Of a stretch of 64,000 nt of DNA, positions 37,970 to 47,325 are shown piece after piece. Position numbers and translations under genes: made by a program. The notes under the pieces are model-generated. The model made no database searches. It saw nothing but the letters and a program-made list of their open reading frames with translations, and was not told the origin of the DNA. The DNA comes from Pseudomonas parafulva NBRC 16636 = DSM 17004. Lineage in GTDB: Bacteria > Pseudomonadota > Gammaproteobacteria > Pseudomonadales > Pseudomonadaceae. Within the stretch, counting starts at the first letter, position 1. Each line of letters opens with the position of its first letter. The DNA lies in NCBI RefSeq assembly GCF_000730645.1, contig NZ_BBIU01000006.1, positions 124,001-188,000 on the forward strand, written 5' to 3'.

Positions 37970-40900
37970 TCAGCGGCCGCGTTTACCCGGCAGTGGTGCA
38001 AACAGGGCTTCGATTTCCTCATCCCCCAGGCGCCATTGCCCGGCCTGCCCGCCGTCGAGCAAGCTGGCGGCCAACGCTGCCTTGTCTTGTTGCAGCAGCT
38101 GGATCTTCTCCTCGACGGTGCCGCGGGTAATCAGCTTGAACACGAACACCGGCTTGTCCTGGCCAATGCGGTAGGCGCGGTCGGTGGCCTGGCTCTCGCT
38201 GGCCGGGTTCCACCAGGGGTCGAAGTGGATCACGGTGTCGGCAGCGGTCAGGTTCAGCCCCACGCCGCCTGCCTTCAGGCTGATCAGAAATACCTCGCTG
38301 TGACCCTCCTGAAACTGTTGCACCGGTGTGCGCCTGTCACGGGTATCCCCTGTGAGCAGGCTGTAACGTATGTGGCGCTTTTGCAGTTCCTGTTCGATCA
38401 GGGCCAGCATCGAGGTGAACTGGGAGAACAGCAACACCCGCCGCCCTTCACCCAGCAGCTCGGCGAGCATCTCCATCAATGCCCCCAGCTTGCCCTTGTC
38501 GGCCTGGTTGCCCCGGGTTTCCACACCCTTGACCAGGCGCAGGTCGCAGCACACCTGGCGAAGCTTGAGCAGCGCATCCAGAATGACGATCTGGCTGCGC
38601 GCCGCGCCACTGCGGGCAATTTCGTCGCGAACCTTTTTGTCCATCGCTACCCGCACCGCCTCGTAGGTGTCGCGCTGGGCGTCGCTGAGCTCGACCCAGT
38701 GCACCATCTCGGTCTTGGCTGGCAGCTCGGTTGCGACCTGTTCCTTGGTACGGCGCAGCAGAAACGGGCGGATACGGGTCACCAGGTGGGCCAGCCGCTC
38801 ACTGTCGCCTTGACGCTCGATCGGGTTGCGGTAGTCCTGGTTGAACCGCTTCAGGTCCCCCAGCCAGCCGGGCATCAGGAAGTGAAAGATCGACCACAGC
38901 TCGCCCAGGTTGTTTTCCATCGGCGTGCCCGTCAGGCATACGCGCTGGTTGGCCTTGAGCTCGCACACCGCTTGCGCAGCCTTGCTGGTGCTGCTCTTGA
39001 TGTTCTGCGCTTCGTCCAGGATCAGCACGTGCCAGGGTTGATCCTGTAAATAGCCCAGGTCGCGGGGCACCAGTGCATAGGTGGTCAACACCAGGTCGTA
39101 TTCGTGCAGGTTTGCAAAGTGCTTGTTGCGCGAAGGGCCCTGCAGGGCCAGCACGCGCAGTTCGGGGGCGAAGCGCTGGGCCTCGTCCAGCCAGTTGGGT
39201 ACAAGGCTGGTGGGCATCACCACCAGGGCCGGCGAGCCGAGCCTGCCGGCTTCTTTTTCCAGCAGCAGGTGCGCCAAGGCCTGCAGGGTTTTGCCCAGCC
39301 CCATGTCATCGCCCAGGATGCCGCCCGTGCCCATCTCGCGCAGCGCCTGCAACCAGTTCAGGCCTTGCTGCTGATAGGGGCGCAGGCTGGCCTGTAGACC
39401 TGTGGGTGGTGGCACCTGCAGGTCGCGGGCATCGCGCAGGCGGCGGCCCAGGTCGCGGACATGCGCGCCGCCTTCCCAGTGCAGGGGCAGCCCATCGACT
39501 TCGTTCAGCCGCGCGGCATCGGCACGGTCCAGGCGTACGGCGGGGCCGGCTTCGTGTTCACCGAGGTACAGCCCGCCCAGGGTCGCCATGACCGCCTTGA
39601 CCCGGCCATAGGGCAGGGCGACGCGCAGGGCAGGGCTGTCCAGCCGCCCGCGGTTCAGGTCAATCAGCAGGTGTTCGTCATCGTTGCGTTTGGCCAGTTC
39701 GCTGGGGCGTAGCAGTTCGGGGCTGCTGCGCAGCAGTTGCAGCACGATGGGTAGCAGGCTGTGGCGCTGCCCTTCGACCACGATGCCCAGTTCCAGGTCG
39801 AACCATTCATGGCCTGGCGCTTCATCGATGGACGCGTACCAGTCATCCACCTCCTGCAGGTTGAAGGCAAAGTCGCGGTGCATATCTATTTGCCAGCCCG
39901 CATCACGCAGCTGCCCTGCGCCTTCGCGCGCGAACTTCAGCCATGCTTCGTCGTCGGCGAGTTGGAACATTTCACCCGCGCTGTCAGGCAGTGCCTTGCT
40001 CTGCCGCGTTGCCACCTTGAAGCCCATGTCGCGCAGCGCTTTGCGCAACCGTTGCTCAGCTTCGGGCTGGCGGCGGATGCGTTGGCTGGTGCTGCCCACC
40101 AGGCGGGTCAGGGGCTTGTCGTCATTGCCACTCGCCCGCAAACCATCGTAGTCGAAGGCCAGTGCGGCGCGGTGCTGCAACTGCCGCTGCATGCGGCCGG
40201 TCTTGGGCATGTAGGCGGTGAACTCGACACTCCCCAGGGTGAGGTGGGGCGTGGGCGGGATGTCGTCGATCAGTTGCTCCTGTACGGGCGCCGGGGTGGG
40301 CACCTGATGGCTGAGCGCGTTGAGTTTATGGCTGAGAGGGACGACCAGGTGCTCAGGCACCACAGGGGCGACGGTCAGTTGCATGGCCGTGTGCGGGTTC
40401 AGGGTGTGCTCGACCGTGCCGACTTCTTTTGTATCGATATCGAGGTAGTAGAGTGGTACCAGGGGGATGACACACAGCATCTGCCCCCCTTCGCTCACCC
40501 AGGTGCCGCGATAGGCACCGCTGTCCAGCCGTACCCAGCGAAACTCGGCCTTGAGCGCAGGCCCCTGGCGCAGCAGCGGCAGCTCTGGTAGGTACAGCAG
40601 GCGCCCGGTATCAAGGGCGCGCTGGAACAGCTCGCCGCCTTCGTGACCCCTCAGCCGGTAGCCGCGATCCTGGCCGCCGCCCTGGTTCAGTGCCGAAAGC
40701 AGCCGCAGGATGCGGATGTCGTCCTCGGTGACGAAGTTCGGCGGCTGATACAGGTAATCGTAAAGTGACTGCACACGGCTGTAACGGATGCCATCGGCCG
40801 TGCGTGTGCCTTTGCGCACCATCAACGAGCAGCTGTCGTCATTCTCGAGCCTGAGTTCGTAGCAGACCATGCGCCCGCGTTTGTCCTTGCCCTCTTCGGT

Positions 40901-41287
40901 TTTGCGGGGTGCCTGCTCCAGGCCGGTCAGCCAGTGCTGCAGCTCGGGCGAGAGGGTCGTGCTTTTGGGTGCGGCGGGCGCATGGCTGGCGTAAGGGTCA
41001 CAGATTGAAAACAGCACAGCGGCGCAGTGTTTGCAGTTGACCTGCACGGGGCAGGTGCAGTCACCGTCGATCATGCACCGCCCGTTTTCCAGGGTGACGA
41101 AGATCGTCTGGCTGTAGCGCTGCCCGCGGCTTCCCTCGCACGTGGCGGAAATCAGCTGGGTGTCGATTGCTTCCAGTTCGACCCTGCCTTCTTCGGCGTA
41201 TTTCTCGCCCCGCTGCAAGGCGCCACGGTCGAAGCATTTGACCCAGTTCGGATTGTCGCTCAAGCATTCGAACGCATCTCTTGCCAT
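37970..41287 (-). CDS. SNF2-family helicase with SWIM zinc finger
   Basis: An 1105-residue SF2 ATPase of the SNF2/RapA group. The N-terminus has a SWIM zinc finger, CxC at residues 77-79 and CxH at 85-87. About 450 residues of a bacterial SNF2-associated region follow. The ATPase core (about 640-1090) has Walker A DDMGLGKTLQALAHLLLE, DEAQ box LILDEAQNIKSS, motif III LTGTPMENNLGELWSIFHF, and the C-terminal half with SLKAGGVGLNLTAADTVIHF and QATDRAYRIGQ. It would move along or remodel nucleic acid-protein complexes. It ends the mfd-csiV-helicase operon; the gap to csiV is three bases, which ties it to transcription-coupled repair by context only. Confidence 0.9.
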   Translation of the reverse strand: MARDAFECLSDNPNWVKCFDRGALQRGEKYAEEGRVELEAIDTQLISATCEGSRGQRYSQTIFVTLENGRCMIDGDCTCPVQVNCKHCAAVLFSICDPYASHAPAAPKSTTLSPELQHWLTGLEQAPRKTEEGKDKRGRMVCYELRLENDDSCSLMVRKGTRTADGIRYSRVQSLYDYLYQPPNFVTEDDIRILRLLSALNQGGGQDRGYRLRGHEGGELFQRALDTGRLLYLPELPLLRQGPALKAEFRWVRLDSGAYRGTWVSEGGQMLCVIPLVPLYYLDIDTKEVGTVEHTLNPHTAMQLTVAPVVPEHLVVPLSHKLNALSHQVPTPAPVQEQLIDDIPPTPHLTLGSVEFTAYMPKTGRMQRQLQHRAALAFDYDGLRASGNDDKPLTRLVGSTSQRIRRQPEAEQRLRKALRDMGFKVATRQSKALPDSAGEMFQLADDEAWLKFAREGAGQLRDAGWQIDMHRDFAFNLQEVDDWYASIDEAPGHEWFDLELGIVVEGQRHSLLPIVLQLLRSSPELLRPSELAKRNDDEHLLIDLNRGRLDSPALRVALPYGRVKAVMATLGGLYLGEHEAGPAVRLDRADAARLNEVDGLPLHWEGGAHVRDLGRRLRDARDLQVPPPTGLQASLRPYQQQGLNWLQALREMGTGGILGDDMGLGKTLQALAHLLLEKEAGRLGSPALVVMPTSLVPNWLDEAQRFAPELRVLALQGPSRNKHFANLHEYDLVLTTYALVPRDLGYLQDQPWHVLILDEAQNIKSSTSKAAQAVCELKANQRVCLTGTPMENNLGELWSIFHFLMPGWLGDLKRFNQDYRNPIERQGDSERLAHLVTRIRPFLLRRTKEQVATELPAKTEMVHWVELSDAQRDTYEAVRVAMDKKVRDEIARSGAARSQIVILDALLKLRQVCCDLRLVKGVETRGNQADKGKLGALMEMLAELLGEGRRVLLFSQFTSMLALIEQELQKRHIRYSLLTGDTRDRRTPVQQFQEGHSEVFLISLKAGGVGLNLTAADTVIHFDPWWNPASESQATDRAYRIGQDKPVFVFKLITRGTVEEKIQLLQQDKAALAASLLDGGQAGQWRLGDEEIEALFAPLPGKRGR

Positions 41288-41290
41288 GGC

Positions 41291-41863
41291 TTACTGCTCC
41301 AGCAATTCCGGGTCCATGGGCGGCATTTTGGGCGTGCCCGGCGGCGTTACTTTCAGCAGCAAGGCCAAGTGGCCGCCGTCGAGGAAGGTGAGTTGGCCGC
41401 CTTTGACGTTGCTGTTGGCCTGCCTGAACTGCTCGCTTTGCAACACGTTGCCATTGCCGTCGAGCTGGTTGACCCACAGGTTGGCCTCCACCGTGATGAA
41501 GCGGCCTTGGCCAATGCTGAGGTTGCCTTCGATAGGGAAGTGGCCGAACTGCTCGTTGCCCTCACCCAAGGCAATACGGCTTGGCCCATCGCCCACCTGC
41601 TGCTGCCAGGCCCGGTGCATCAGCACGGTGTAGTCTGCCGTGGCCTCCAGGCGGGTGGCTTCATCTTCAAGGGCAGGGCGCTGTTCGGCGTCCTTGCCAA
41701 GGCGTGGGGCACCGGCACTCCAGTTTTCAGGCGCGAACGGGCTGGTGAAGGCGGGCACGTTGTTTTGCCGTACCAGTATCATTTCTACCTGGTACAGGCC
41801 CTGGGCGAATGCGCTGGGGGCAAAAGCCGCCAGCAGCAGGGTCAGGCAACGGATGGCACGCAT
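41291..41863 (-). CDS. csiV: CsiV-family periplasmic protein
   Basis: A 190-residue exported protein. The signal peptide is MRAIRCLTLLLAAFAPSAFA, then a mature beta-rich domain starting QGLYQVEMILVRQNN, which is the CsiV start. In Vibrio CsiV binds peptidoglycan and relays D-amino-acid stress signals to LpoA; in Pseudomonas the role is not known. It lies nine bases after mfd and three bases before the SNF2 helicase gene, a conserved Pseudomonas neighbourhood despite the unrelated functions. There is no lipobox. Confidence 0.75.
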   Translation of the reverse strand: MRAIRCLTLLLAAFAPSAFAQGLYQVEMILVRQNNVPAFTSPFAPENWSAGAPRLGKDAEQRPALEDEATRLEATADYTVLMHRAWQQQVGDGPSRIALGEGNEQFGHFPIEGNLSIGQGRFITVEANLWVNQLDGNGNVLQSEQFRQANSNVKGGQLTFLDGGHLALLLKVTPPGTPKMPPMDPELLEQ

Positions 41864-41872
41864 GGGTCTTCC

Positions 41873-44800
41873 TTAAGCAGGCTGTGGTGTCAGGCGCTCG
41901 AACAGCGCCTCCAGGGTGTTGAAGCGTTCGTCGGGCCGTTCCATCGGGACCATGAAGCGGAACTGGGTAGCCCCCTCGAACTTGTAGCGTTTGGGTTGGC
42001 CCTGGATCAGCTTGATCAGGGTCAACGGGTCGACCGGGGTTTCGGCCTCGAACTCGAGCTTGCCGCCGTTGGGGCCGGCGTCGACCTTCTTGATGCCGAG
42101 CTTTTCTGCCTGCAGCTTGAGCGCCGTCAGGCGCATCAAGTTCTTGGTCGGCTCCGGCAGCAGGCCGAAGCGGTCGATCATCTCCACCTGCAGGTCCTTG
42201 AGGCCTTCTTCGTCGGCGGCCGAGGCGATGCGCTTGTACAGGATCAGCCGCGCATGCACGTCCGGCAGGTAGTCTTCCGGGATCAGCGCCGGCAGGCGCA
42301 GGTTGATCTCCGGGCCGCCGCCCAGTGGCTGCTCGAGGTTGGGCTGGGTGCCCTTGCGGATGGCCTTGACCGCGCGCTCGAGCATTTCCATGTAGAGCGT
42401 GAAGCCCACCGCCTGGATCTGACCACTCTGGCCTTCGCCCAGCAGTTCGCCAGCCCCGCGGATTTCCAGGTCGTTGGTGGCCAGCACGAAGCCGGCCCCC
42501 AGGTCCTGGGTGTTGGCGATGGCTTCCAGGCGCTTTTCGGCGTCGGCGCTCACCTTTTGCCGGGTGGGCGTGAGCAAGTAGGCGTAGGCCTGGTGGTGGC
42601 TGCGGCCTACCCGGCCACGCAGCTGGTGCAGCTGGGCCAGGCCGAACTTGTCGGCGCGCTCGATGACGATGGTGTTGGCGCTGGGCACGTCGATGCCGGT
42701 TTCGATGATGGTTGAGGCCACCAGCACGTTGAAGCGCTTGTGGTAGAAGTCGCTCATCACCTGCTCCAGTTCACGCTCGCGCATCTGCCCATGGCCGATG
42801 CCGATGCGCGCCTCGGGCACCAGCTCTGCCAGGTCGGCGGCGCACTTCTCGATGGTTTTTACATCGTTGTGCAGGTAGTACACCTGGCCGCCGCGCAGCA
42901 GTTCGCGCAGCAGCGCTTCCTTCACCGTGCTGTTGTTCTGCTCCATGACGAAGGTGCGCACCGACAGGCGACGTGCCGGCGGCGTGGCGATGATGGACAG
43001 GTCACGCATGCCGGCCACTGCCATGTTCAGCGTGCGCGGAATGGGCGTGGCGGTGAGGGTGAGGATGTCGACCTCGCTGCGCAACGCCTTCAGTTGTTCT
43101 TTCTGGCGCACGCCAAAGCGGTGCTCTTCGTCGATGATGGCCAGGCCCAGGTCTTTGAAGCGCACATCGTCCTGCAGCAGCTTGTGGGTGCCGATGAGGA
43201 TGTCGATCTTGCCCTCGGCCAGGTCCGCAGCGGCGCTGGCCACCTCCTTCGCGGACTTGAAGCGGCTCATGACCTCTACGGTCACCGGCCAGTCGGCAAA
43301 GCGGTCGCGGAAGCTGTTGTAGTGCTGCTGCGCGAGCAAGGTGGTAGGCACCAGCACGGCCACCTGGCGGCCACTGTGCACCGCGATGAATGCGGCGCGC
43401 ATGGCCACTTCGGTCTTGCCGAAGCCCACGTCGCCGCACACCAGGCGGTCCATGGGCTTGGGCGCCAGCATGTCGGTGCGCACCGCTTCGATGGCCGCCT
43501 GCTGGTCAGGGGTTTCCTCGAACGGGAAGCCGGCACTGAAGGTGGCGTAGTCGGCGGCCGGGTCGGCGAAGGCATAGCCCTTGCGCGCGGCGCGGCGGGC
43601 ATAGATGTCGAGCAGTTCGGCGGCCACGTCGCGCACCTGTTCGGCGGCCTTGCGCTTGGCTTTTTGCCAGGCTTCGGAACCCAGCCGGTGCAGCGGGGCC
43701 AGGGCATCGTCGCTGCCGGTATAGCGGGCGATGAGGTGCAGGTTGGCAACCGGCACGTACAGCTTGGCGCCCTCGGCATACTCCAGGGTAAGGAACTCGG
43801 CGGCCTGGCCGTCGATTTCCAGCGTAGCCAGGCCCAGGTAACGGCCAACACCGTGGTCGATGTGCACCACGGGCGCGCCTTCGCGCAGTTCGGTCAGGTT
43901 CTTGATGACGGCGTCGTTGGCGGTTTCGCCGCGCTTGTCACGGCGCCGGCGCTGCATCACGCGCTGGCCGAACAGCGGGCTCTCGGCAACCAAGGCAATG
44001 GCGGGGTCGTCCAGCACCAGGCCTTCGTCCAGCGGGGCGATGGTAATGGCCAGGCGCTCGCTGCCGGTGATGAAGTCTGCCCAGCCCTCGACCGTGTGCG
44101 GGCGCAGCTTGAGCCGCTCGAGCAGCTCCAGCAGCACTTCGCGGCGCCCGGCGGATTCGGCGGTGAACAGCACGCGGCCGCCGAACTGGTCGAGGAAGGC
44201 TGACAGCTCGGCCAGTGGCTGGTTGGCCTTGGCTTCGATCGCAAGGTTGGGCAGCGCCCGGGCAGCGAAACGCGCGCGGCCAGCGCCAGCGTCCAGGTCC
44301 TCGCTGCTGACCACCACCCGGGGCCATTGCTTGAGCCGGGCGAAGCAGTCTTCTACCGGCAGGAACAGTTCGGCCGGGGGCAGCAGCGGGCGGCTCAAGT
44401 CGCCGCGGCGGTCTTCATAGCGGCCGCGCACGTCGTTCCAGAAGTGCTCGGCGGCCTGCTCCACGCCTGGCAGCGAGAACACCTGGGTGTCGGCGGGCAA
44501 GTAGTCGAACAGCGTGGCGGTTTCTTCGAAGAACAGTGGCAGGTAGTACTCGATGCCCGCCGGGATGATGCCGCTGGCGAGGTCCTGGAAGATAGCGCTG
44601 CGGCGGAAGTCGACGTCGAAGCGCTCACGGAACCGCGCCTTGAAGCGGGTCACTTCTTCCTTCTGCATCGGGAATTCCCGCGCCGGCAGCAGCCGGATCG
44701 AGTCGACCTTGTCGATGGAGCGCTGGGTTTCCGGGTCGAAGGTGCGCAGCGTTTCGATCTCGTCATCGAACAGGTCGATGCGGTAGGGCAGTTTGCTGCC

Positions 44801-45322
44801 CATGGGGAACAGGTCGATCAGGGCGCCACGCACGGCGAACTCACCATGTTCGTACACGGTGTCGACGCATCGGTAGCCCGTGGCCTCCAGGCGGCTGCGC
44901 ATCTGCTCTACGTCGATCGTCTGGCCTACGTCCAGCACCAGGCTGCTGCCCAGCAGAAACCGTGTAGGCGCCAGGCGGTGCAGGGCGGTGGTGATGGGAA
45001 CCACCAGGATGCCGTGGCTGAGCTCCGGCAGCCGGTACAGGCTGGCGATGCGCTGGGAAATGATGTCCTGGTGCGGCGAGAACAGGTCGTACGGCAGGGT
45101 TTCCCAATCGGGAAACGGCAGCACCGGCAGCTCGGGGGCGAAGAACTTCAGCTCTTGCTCGAGGCGGTCGGCGGCCTGGCTGTCGGCGGTCAGCAGCAGG
45201 GTGAAGCGGCCAGCGCTGCTGGCGGCCTCGGCGATGGCAAGGCTGAGGGCGGCCCCGGGCAGGTTGCCCCAGGTTTGTTTGCCGGCCGTGGCCGACAGTT
45301 GCGGTAGGCGCAGAACTGACAC
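41873..45322 (-). CDS. mfd: Transcription-repair coupling factor
   Basis: An 1149-residue Mfd that removes RNA polymerase stalled at lesions and recruits UvrA. The N-terminal UvrB-homology module comes first, then the RNA polymerase-interacting domain (about 470-545; HIDHGVGRYLGLATLEIDGQ), the SF2 translocase with Walker A VCGDVGFGKTEVAMRAAF, DEEH box AIIDEEHRFG, and the TRG motif region, and a C-terminal UvrA-binding domain. I take the GTG at 45322 (MSVLRLPQLSATAGKQTWGN), which is the usual Pseudomonas start and length; the open frame to 45421 adds 33 unrelated residues. It heads the operon with csiV and the helicase. Confidence 0.96.
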   Translation of the reverse strand: MSVLRLPQLSATAGKQTWGNLPGAALSLAIAEAASSAGRFTLLLTADSQAADRLEQELKFFAPELPVLPFPDWETLPYDLFSPHQDIISQRIASLYRLPELSHGILVVPITTALHRLAPTRFLLGSSLVLDVGQTIDVEQMRSRLEATGYRCVDTVYEHGEFAVRGALIDLFPMGSKLPYRIDLFDDEIETLRTFDPETQRSIDKVDSIRLLPAREFPMQKEEVTRFKARFRERFDVDFRRSAIFQDLASGIIPAGIEYYLPLFFEETATLFDYLPADTQVFSLPGVEQAAEHFWNDVRGRYEDRRGDLSRPLLPPAELFLPVEDCFARLKQWPRVVVSSEDLDAGAGRARFAARALPNLAIEAKANQPLAELSAFLDQFGGRVLFTAESAGRREVLLELLERLKLRPHTVEGWADFITGSERLAITIAPLDEGLVLDDPAIALVAESPLFGQRVMQRRRRDKRGETANDAVIKNLTELREGAPVVHIDHGVGRYLGLATLEIDGQAAEFLTLEYAEGAKLYVPVANLHLIARYTGSDDALAPLHRLGSEAWQKAKRKAAEQVRDVAAELLDIYARRAARKGYAFADPAADYATFSAGFPFEETPDQQAAIEAVRTDMLAPKPMDRLVCGDVGFGKTEVAMRAAFIAVHSGRQVAVLVPTTLLAQQHYNSFRDRFADWPVTVEVMSRFKSAKEVASAAADLAEGKIDILIGTHKLLQDDVRFKDLGLAIIDEEHRFGVRQKEQLKALRSEVDILTLTATPIPRTLNMAVAGMRDLSIIATPPARRLSVRTFVMEQNNSTVKEALLRELLRGGQVYYLHNDVKTIEKCAADLAELVPEARIGIGHGQMRERELEQVMSDFYHKRFNVLVASTIIETGIDVPSANTIVIERADKFGLAQLHQLRGRVGRSHHQAYAYLLTPTRQKVSADAEKRLEAIANTQDLGAGFVLATNDLEIRGAGELLGEGQSGQIQAVGFTLYMEMLERAVKAIRKGTQPNLEQPLGGGPEINLRLPALIPEDYLPDVHARLILYKRIASAADEEGLKDLQVEMIDRFGLLPEPTKNLMRLTALKLQAEKLGIKKVDAGPNGGKLEFEAETPVDPLTLIKLIQGQPKRYKFEGATQFRFMVPMERPDERFNTLEALFERLTPQPA

Positions 45323-45436
45323 GGGAGATGGCACTCCAAGCGTTGCGGCAAAGAGGTCGATTGTACCGGTGACCGTGCCGGCTGTCAGGCTTGGATGGGC
45401 ATGATTGCTGGCCTGCGTCACCGCGACAGGCGCTCA

Positions 45437-45465
45437 TTGCCGGTTACGCATCGGGGCGTCATAAT
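45437..45465 (+). promoter_or_regulatory. Candidate sigma-70 promoter of gap
   Basis: TTGCCG at 45437-45442, a 17-base spacer and CATAAT at 45460-45465. The start of transcription would be near 45472, about 33 bases before the GTG at 45505. Confidence 0.6.
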
Positions 45466-45504
45466 GTAGCCCCTTTTTTCTGTCCCTACATGTGGAAGGT
45501 TCCC

Positions 45505-46953
45505 GTGACTCAGAAGCCCGACCAGTGTCTTGGTGAGTGGATCGATCGTGAAGCCCTGGCTGAAGCGATGATCCCGCTTATCGGTCAGCTCTACCGCAAC
45601 AACAATGTGGTGAGCTCGATTTATGGCCGTAGCCTGATCAACCGTTCGGTTATCTCGATCCTCAAGGCGCACCGCTTTGCGCGTCATCGCCAAACCGACG
45701 AAACCGAACTGTCTGTTCACGAGACATTCCCCCTGCTCAAGGCCATGAGCGAGCTGAAGCTGGGCGCCGCTTCGGTCGACCTGGGCAAGCTGGCCAACAA
45801 GTTCAAGCAGGAAGGCAATGGCCGTACGGCCGAGCAGTTCGTCCGCGAAGAACTGGCCGAAGTGGTTGGCCAGCAGAACGCTGCTGCGCGCAAGGGCACC
45901 GACGTGGTGCTGTATGGCTTCGGTCGCATCGGCCGCCTGCTGGCACGCATCCTGATCGAAAAAACCGGTGGTGGCGACGGCCTGCGCCTGCGTGCCATCG
46001 TCGTGCGCAAAGGCGCTGAAAACGACCTGGTCAAGCGCGCCAGCCTGCTGCGTCGCGACTCGGTGCACGGCCCGTTCGATGGCACCATCACCATCGATGA
46101 AGCCAACAACACCCTCACCGCCAACGGCAACCTGATCCAGATCATCTACGCCAAGAGCCCGAGCGAAGTCGACTACACCCAGTACGGCATCGAGAACGCA
46201 CTGATCGTCGACAACACCGGCGTATGGCGCGATGCCGACGGCCTGGGCCAGCACCTGGCCTGCCCGGGCGCCGGTCGCGTGATCCTTACCGCACCTGGCA
46301 AGGGCGCGCTGAAGAACATCGTGCACGGTATCAACCACGGCGACATCGCTGCCGATGACAAGATCATCTCGGCCGCCTCCTGCACCACCAACGCCATCGT
46401 GCCGGTGCTCAAGGCTGTCAACGACCAGTACGGCATCATCAATGGTCACGTCGAAACCGTTCACTCGTTCACCAACGACCAGAACCTGATCGACAACTTC
46501 CACAAGGGCAGCCGTCGTGGCCGTGCCGCGCCGCTGAACATGGTCATCACCGAAACCGGTGCTGCCACCGCTGCCGCCAAGGCCTTGCCAGTACTCAAGG
46601 GCAAGCTGACCGGCAACGCCATTCGCGTGCCGACGCCGAACGTGTCGATGGCCATCCTGAACCTGAACCTGGACAAGGCCACCACCCGCGAAGAAATCAA
46701 CGAGTACCTGCGCCAGACCGCCATGCACTCGGAACTGCACAAGCAGATCGACTACGTCAGCTCGCAGGAAGTGGTGTCCACCGACTTCGTCGGTTCGCGT
46801 CACGCCGGTGTGGTAGACGCCGAGGCCACCATCTGCAACGACAACCGTGTCGTGCTGTACGTGTGGTACGACAACGAGTTTGGCTACAGCTGCCAGGTGG
46901 TCCGTGTGATGGAAGAAATGGCCGGGGTCAACCCGCCAGCATTCCCGCACTGA
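45505..46953 (+). CDS. gapB: Glyceraldehyde-3-phosphate dehydrogenase with N-terminal extension
   Basis: A 482-residue protein, about 150 residues longer than usual GAPDH. The Rossmann start VVLYGFGRIGRLLARIL is at residue 134 and the catalytic Cys is in SAASCTTNAIVPVLK. The first 130 residues are helical and charged and are not part of the usual GAPDH fold. Pseudomonads carry this long form beside sthA and mfd; it is thought to work mainly in gluconeogenesis. GTG 45505 has GGAAGG five bases upstream; an ATG five codons earlier (45490) gives 487 residues but has no ribosome site. A strong terminator with a TTCG loop follows. Confidence 0.93.
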   Translation: MTQKPDQCLGEWIDREALAEAMIPLIGQLYRNNNVVSSIYGRSLINRSVISILKAHRFARHRQTDETELSVHETFPLLKAMSELKLGAASVDLGKLANKFKQEGNGRTAEQFVREELAEVVGQQNAAARKGTDVVLYGFGRIGRLLARILIEKTGGGDGLRLRAIVVRKGAENDLVKRASLLRRDSVHGPFDGTITIDEANNTLTANGNLIQIIYAKSPSEVDYTQYGIENALIVDNTGVWRDADGLGQHLACPGAGRVILTAPGKGALKNIVHGINHGDIAADDKIISAASCTTNAIVPVLKAVNDQYGIINGHVETVHSFTNDQNLIDNFHKGSRRGRAAPLNMVITETGAATAAAKALPVLKGKLTGNAIRVPTPNVSMAILNLNLDKATTREEINEYLRQTAMHSELHKQIDYVSSQEVVSTDFVGSRHAGVVDAEATICNDNRVVLYVWYDNEFGYSCQVVRVMEEMAGVNPPAFPH

Positions 46954-46976
46954 TACGCCTGCAAGGCCATGAGCAG

Positions 46977-47004
46977 ACGGGAACCTTCGGGTTCCCGTTT
47001 TCGT
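46977..47004 (+). terminator. Rho-independent terminator of gap
   Basis: Arms ACGGGAACC and GGTTCCCGT around a TTCG tetraloop, followed by TTTT and CGTT. The UUCG loop makes it unusually stable. Confidence 0.88.
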
Positions 47005-47280
47005 TCTGGCCGGCGGCGAGTGCCCGGGTGACTCCATCCGGCATTTGACGGAGAATGGCCGACGCTTTTGTGCAGTGGCTGGGTGACTGCCCCGCATTCG
47101 GCAGGCGTCGAAAGGCGAGTGAAAGCACCAGCAGGGATGATCAACGCCAGGGAATCGGTGACCCTATGTAGTGCGGGTAAAATTGGCCTACGACGCGACC
47201 AAGGGTTAATGTGCGCGGCGTTCACGCTTGATTAGACTGCACCCGAATTTTCTCATGGCGCCCTGGCGACATGATCGCGC

Positions 47281-47305
47281 CCCGCAAGCGACCGTGGCTT
47301 GCGGG
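47281..47305. repeat. Inverted repeat in the sthA leader
   Basis: Perfect nine-base arms CCCGCAAGC and GCTTGCGGG with a seven-base loop. The right arm ends 20 bases before the sthA ATG, so the hairpin would sit just ahead of the AAGGAG ribosome site in the mRNA. Confidence 0.75.
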
Positions 47306-47325
47306 CCAGTTCTGAAGGAGTACGC

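Larger units (their letters stand above)
46954..47325. other. Intergenic region between gap and sthA
   Basis: A 372-base gap with no gene. It holds the gap terminator at its left end and a nine-base inverted repeat at 47281-47305 just before sthA. A weak TTGATT hexamer at 47228 has no good -10 partner. Confidence 0.55.

Noticed and set aside
42740..44203. Long plus-strand frame opposite mfd
   Set aside because: Shadow frame with composition typical of reverse-complement high-GC coding DNA.
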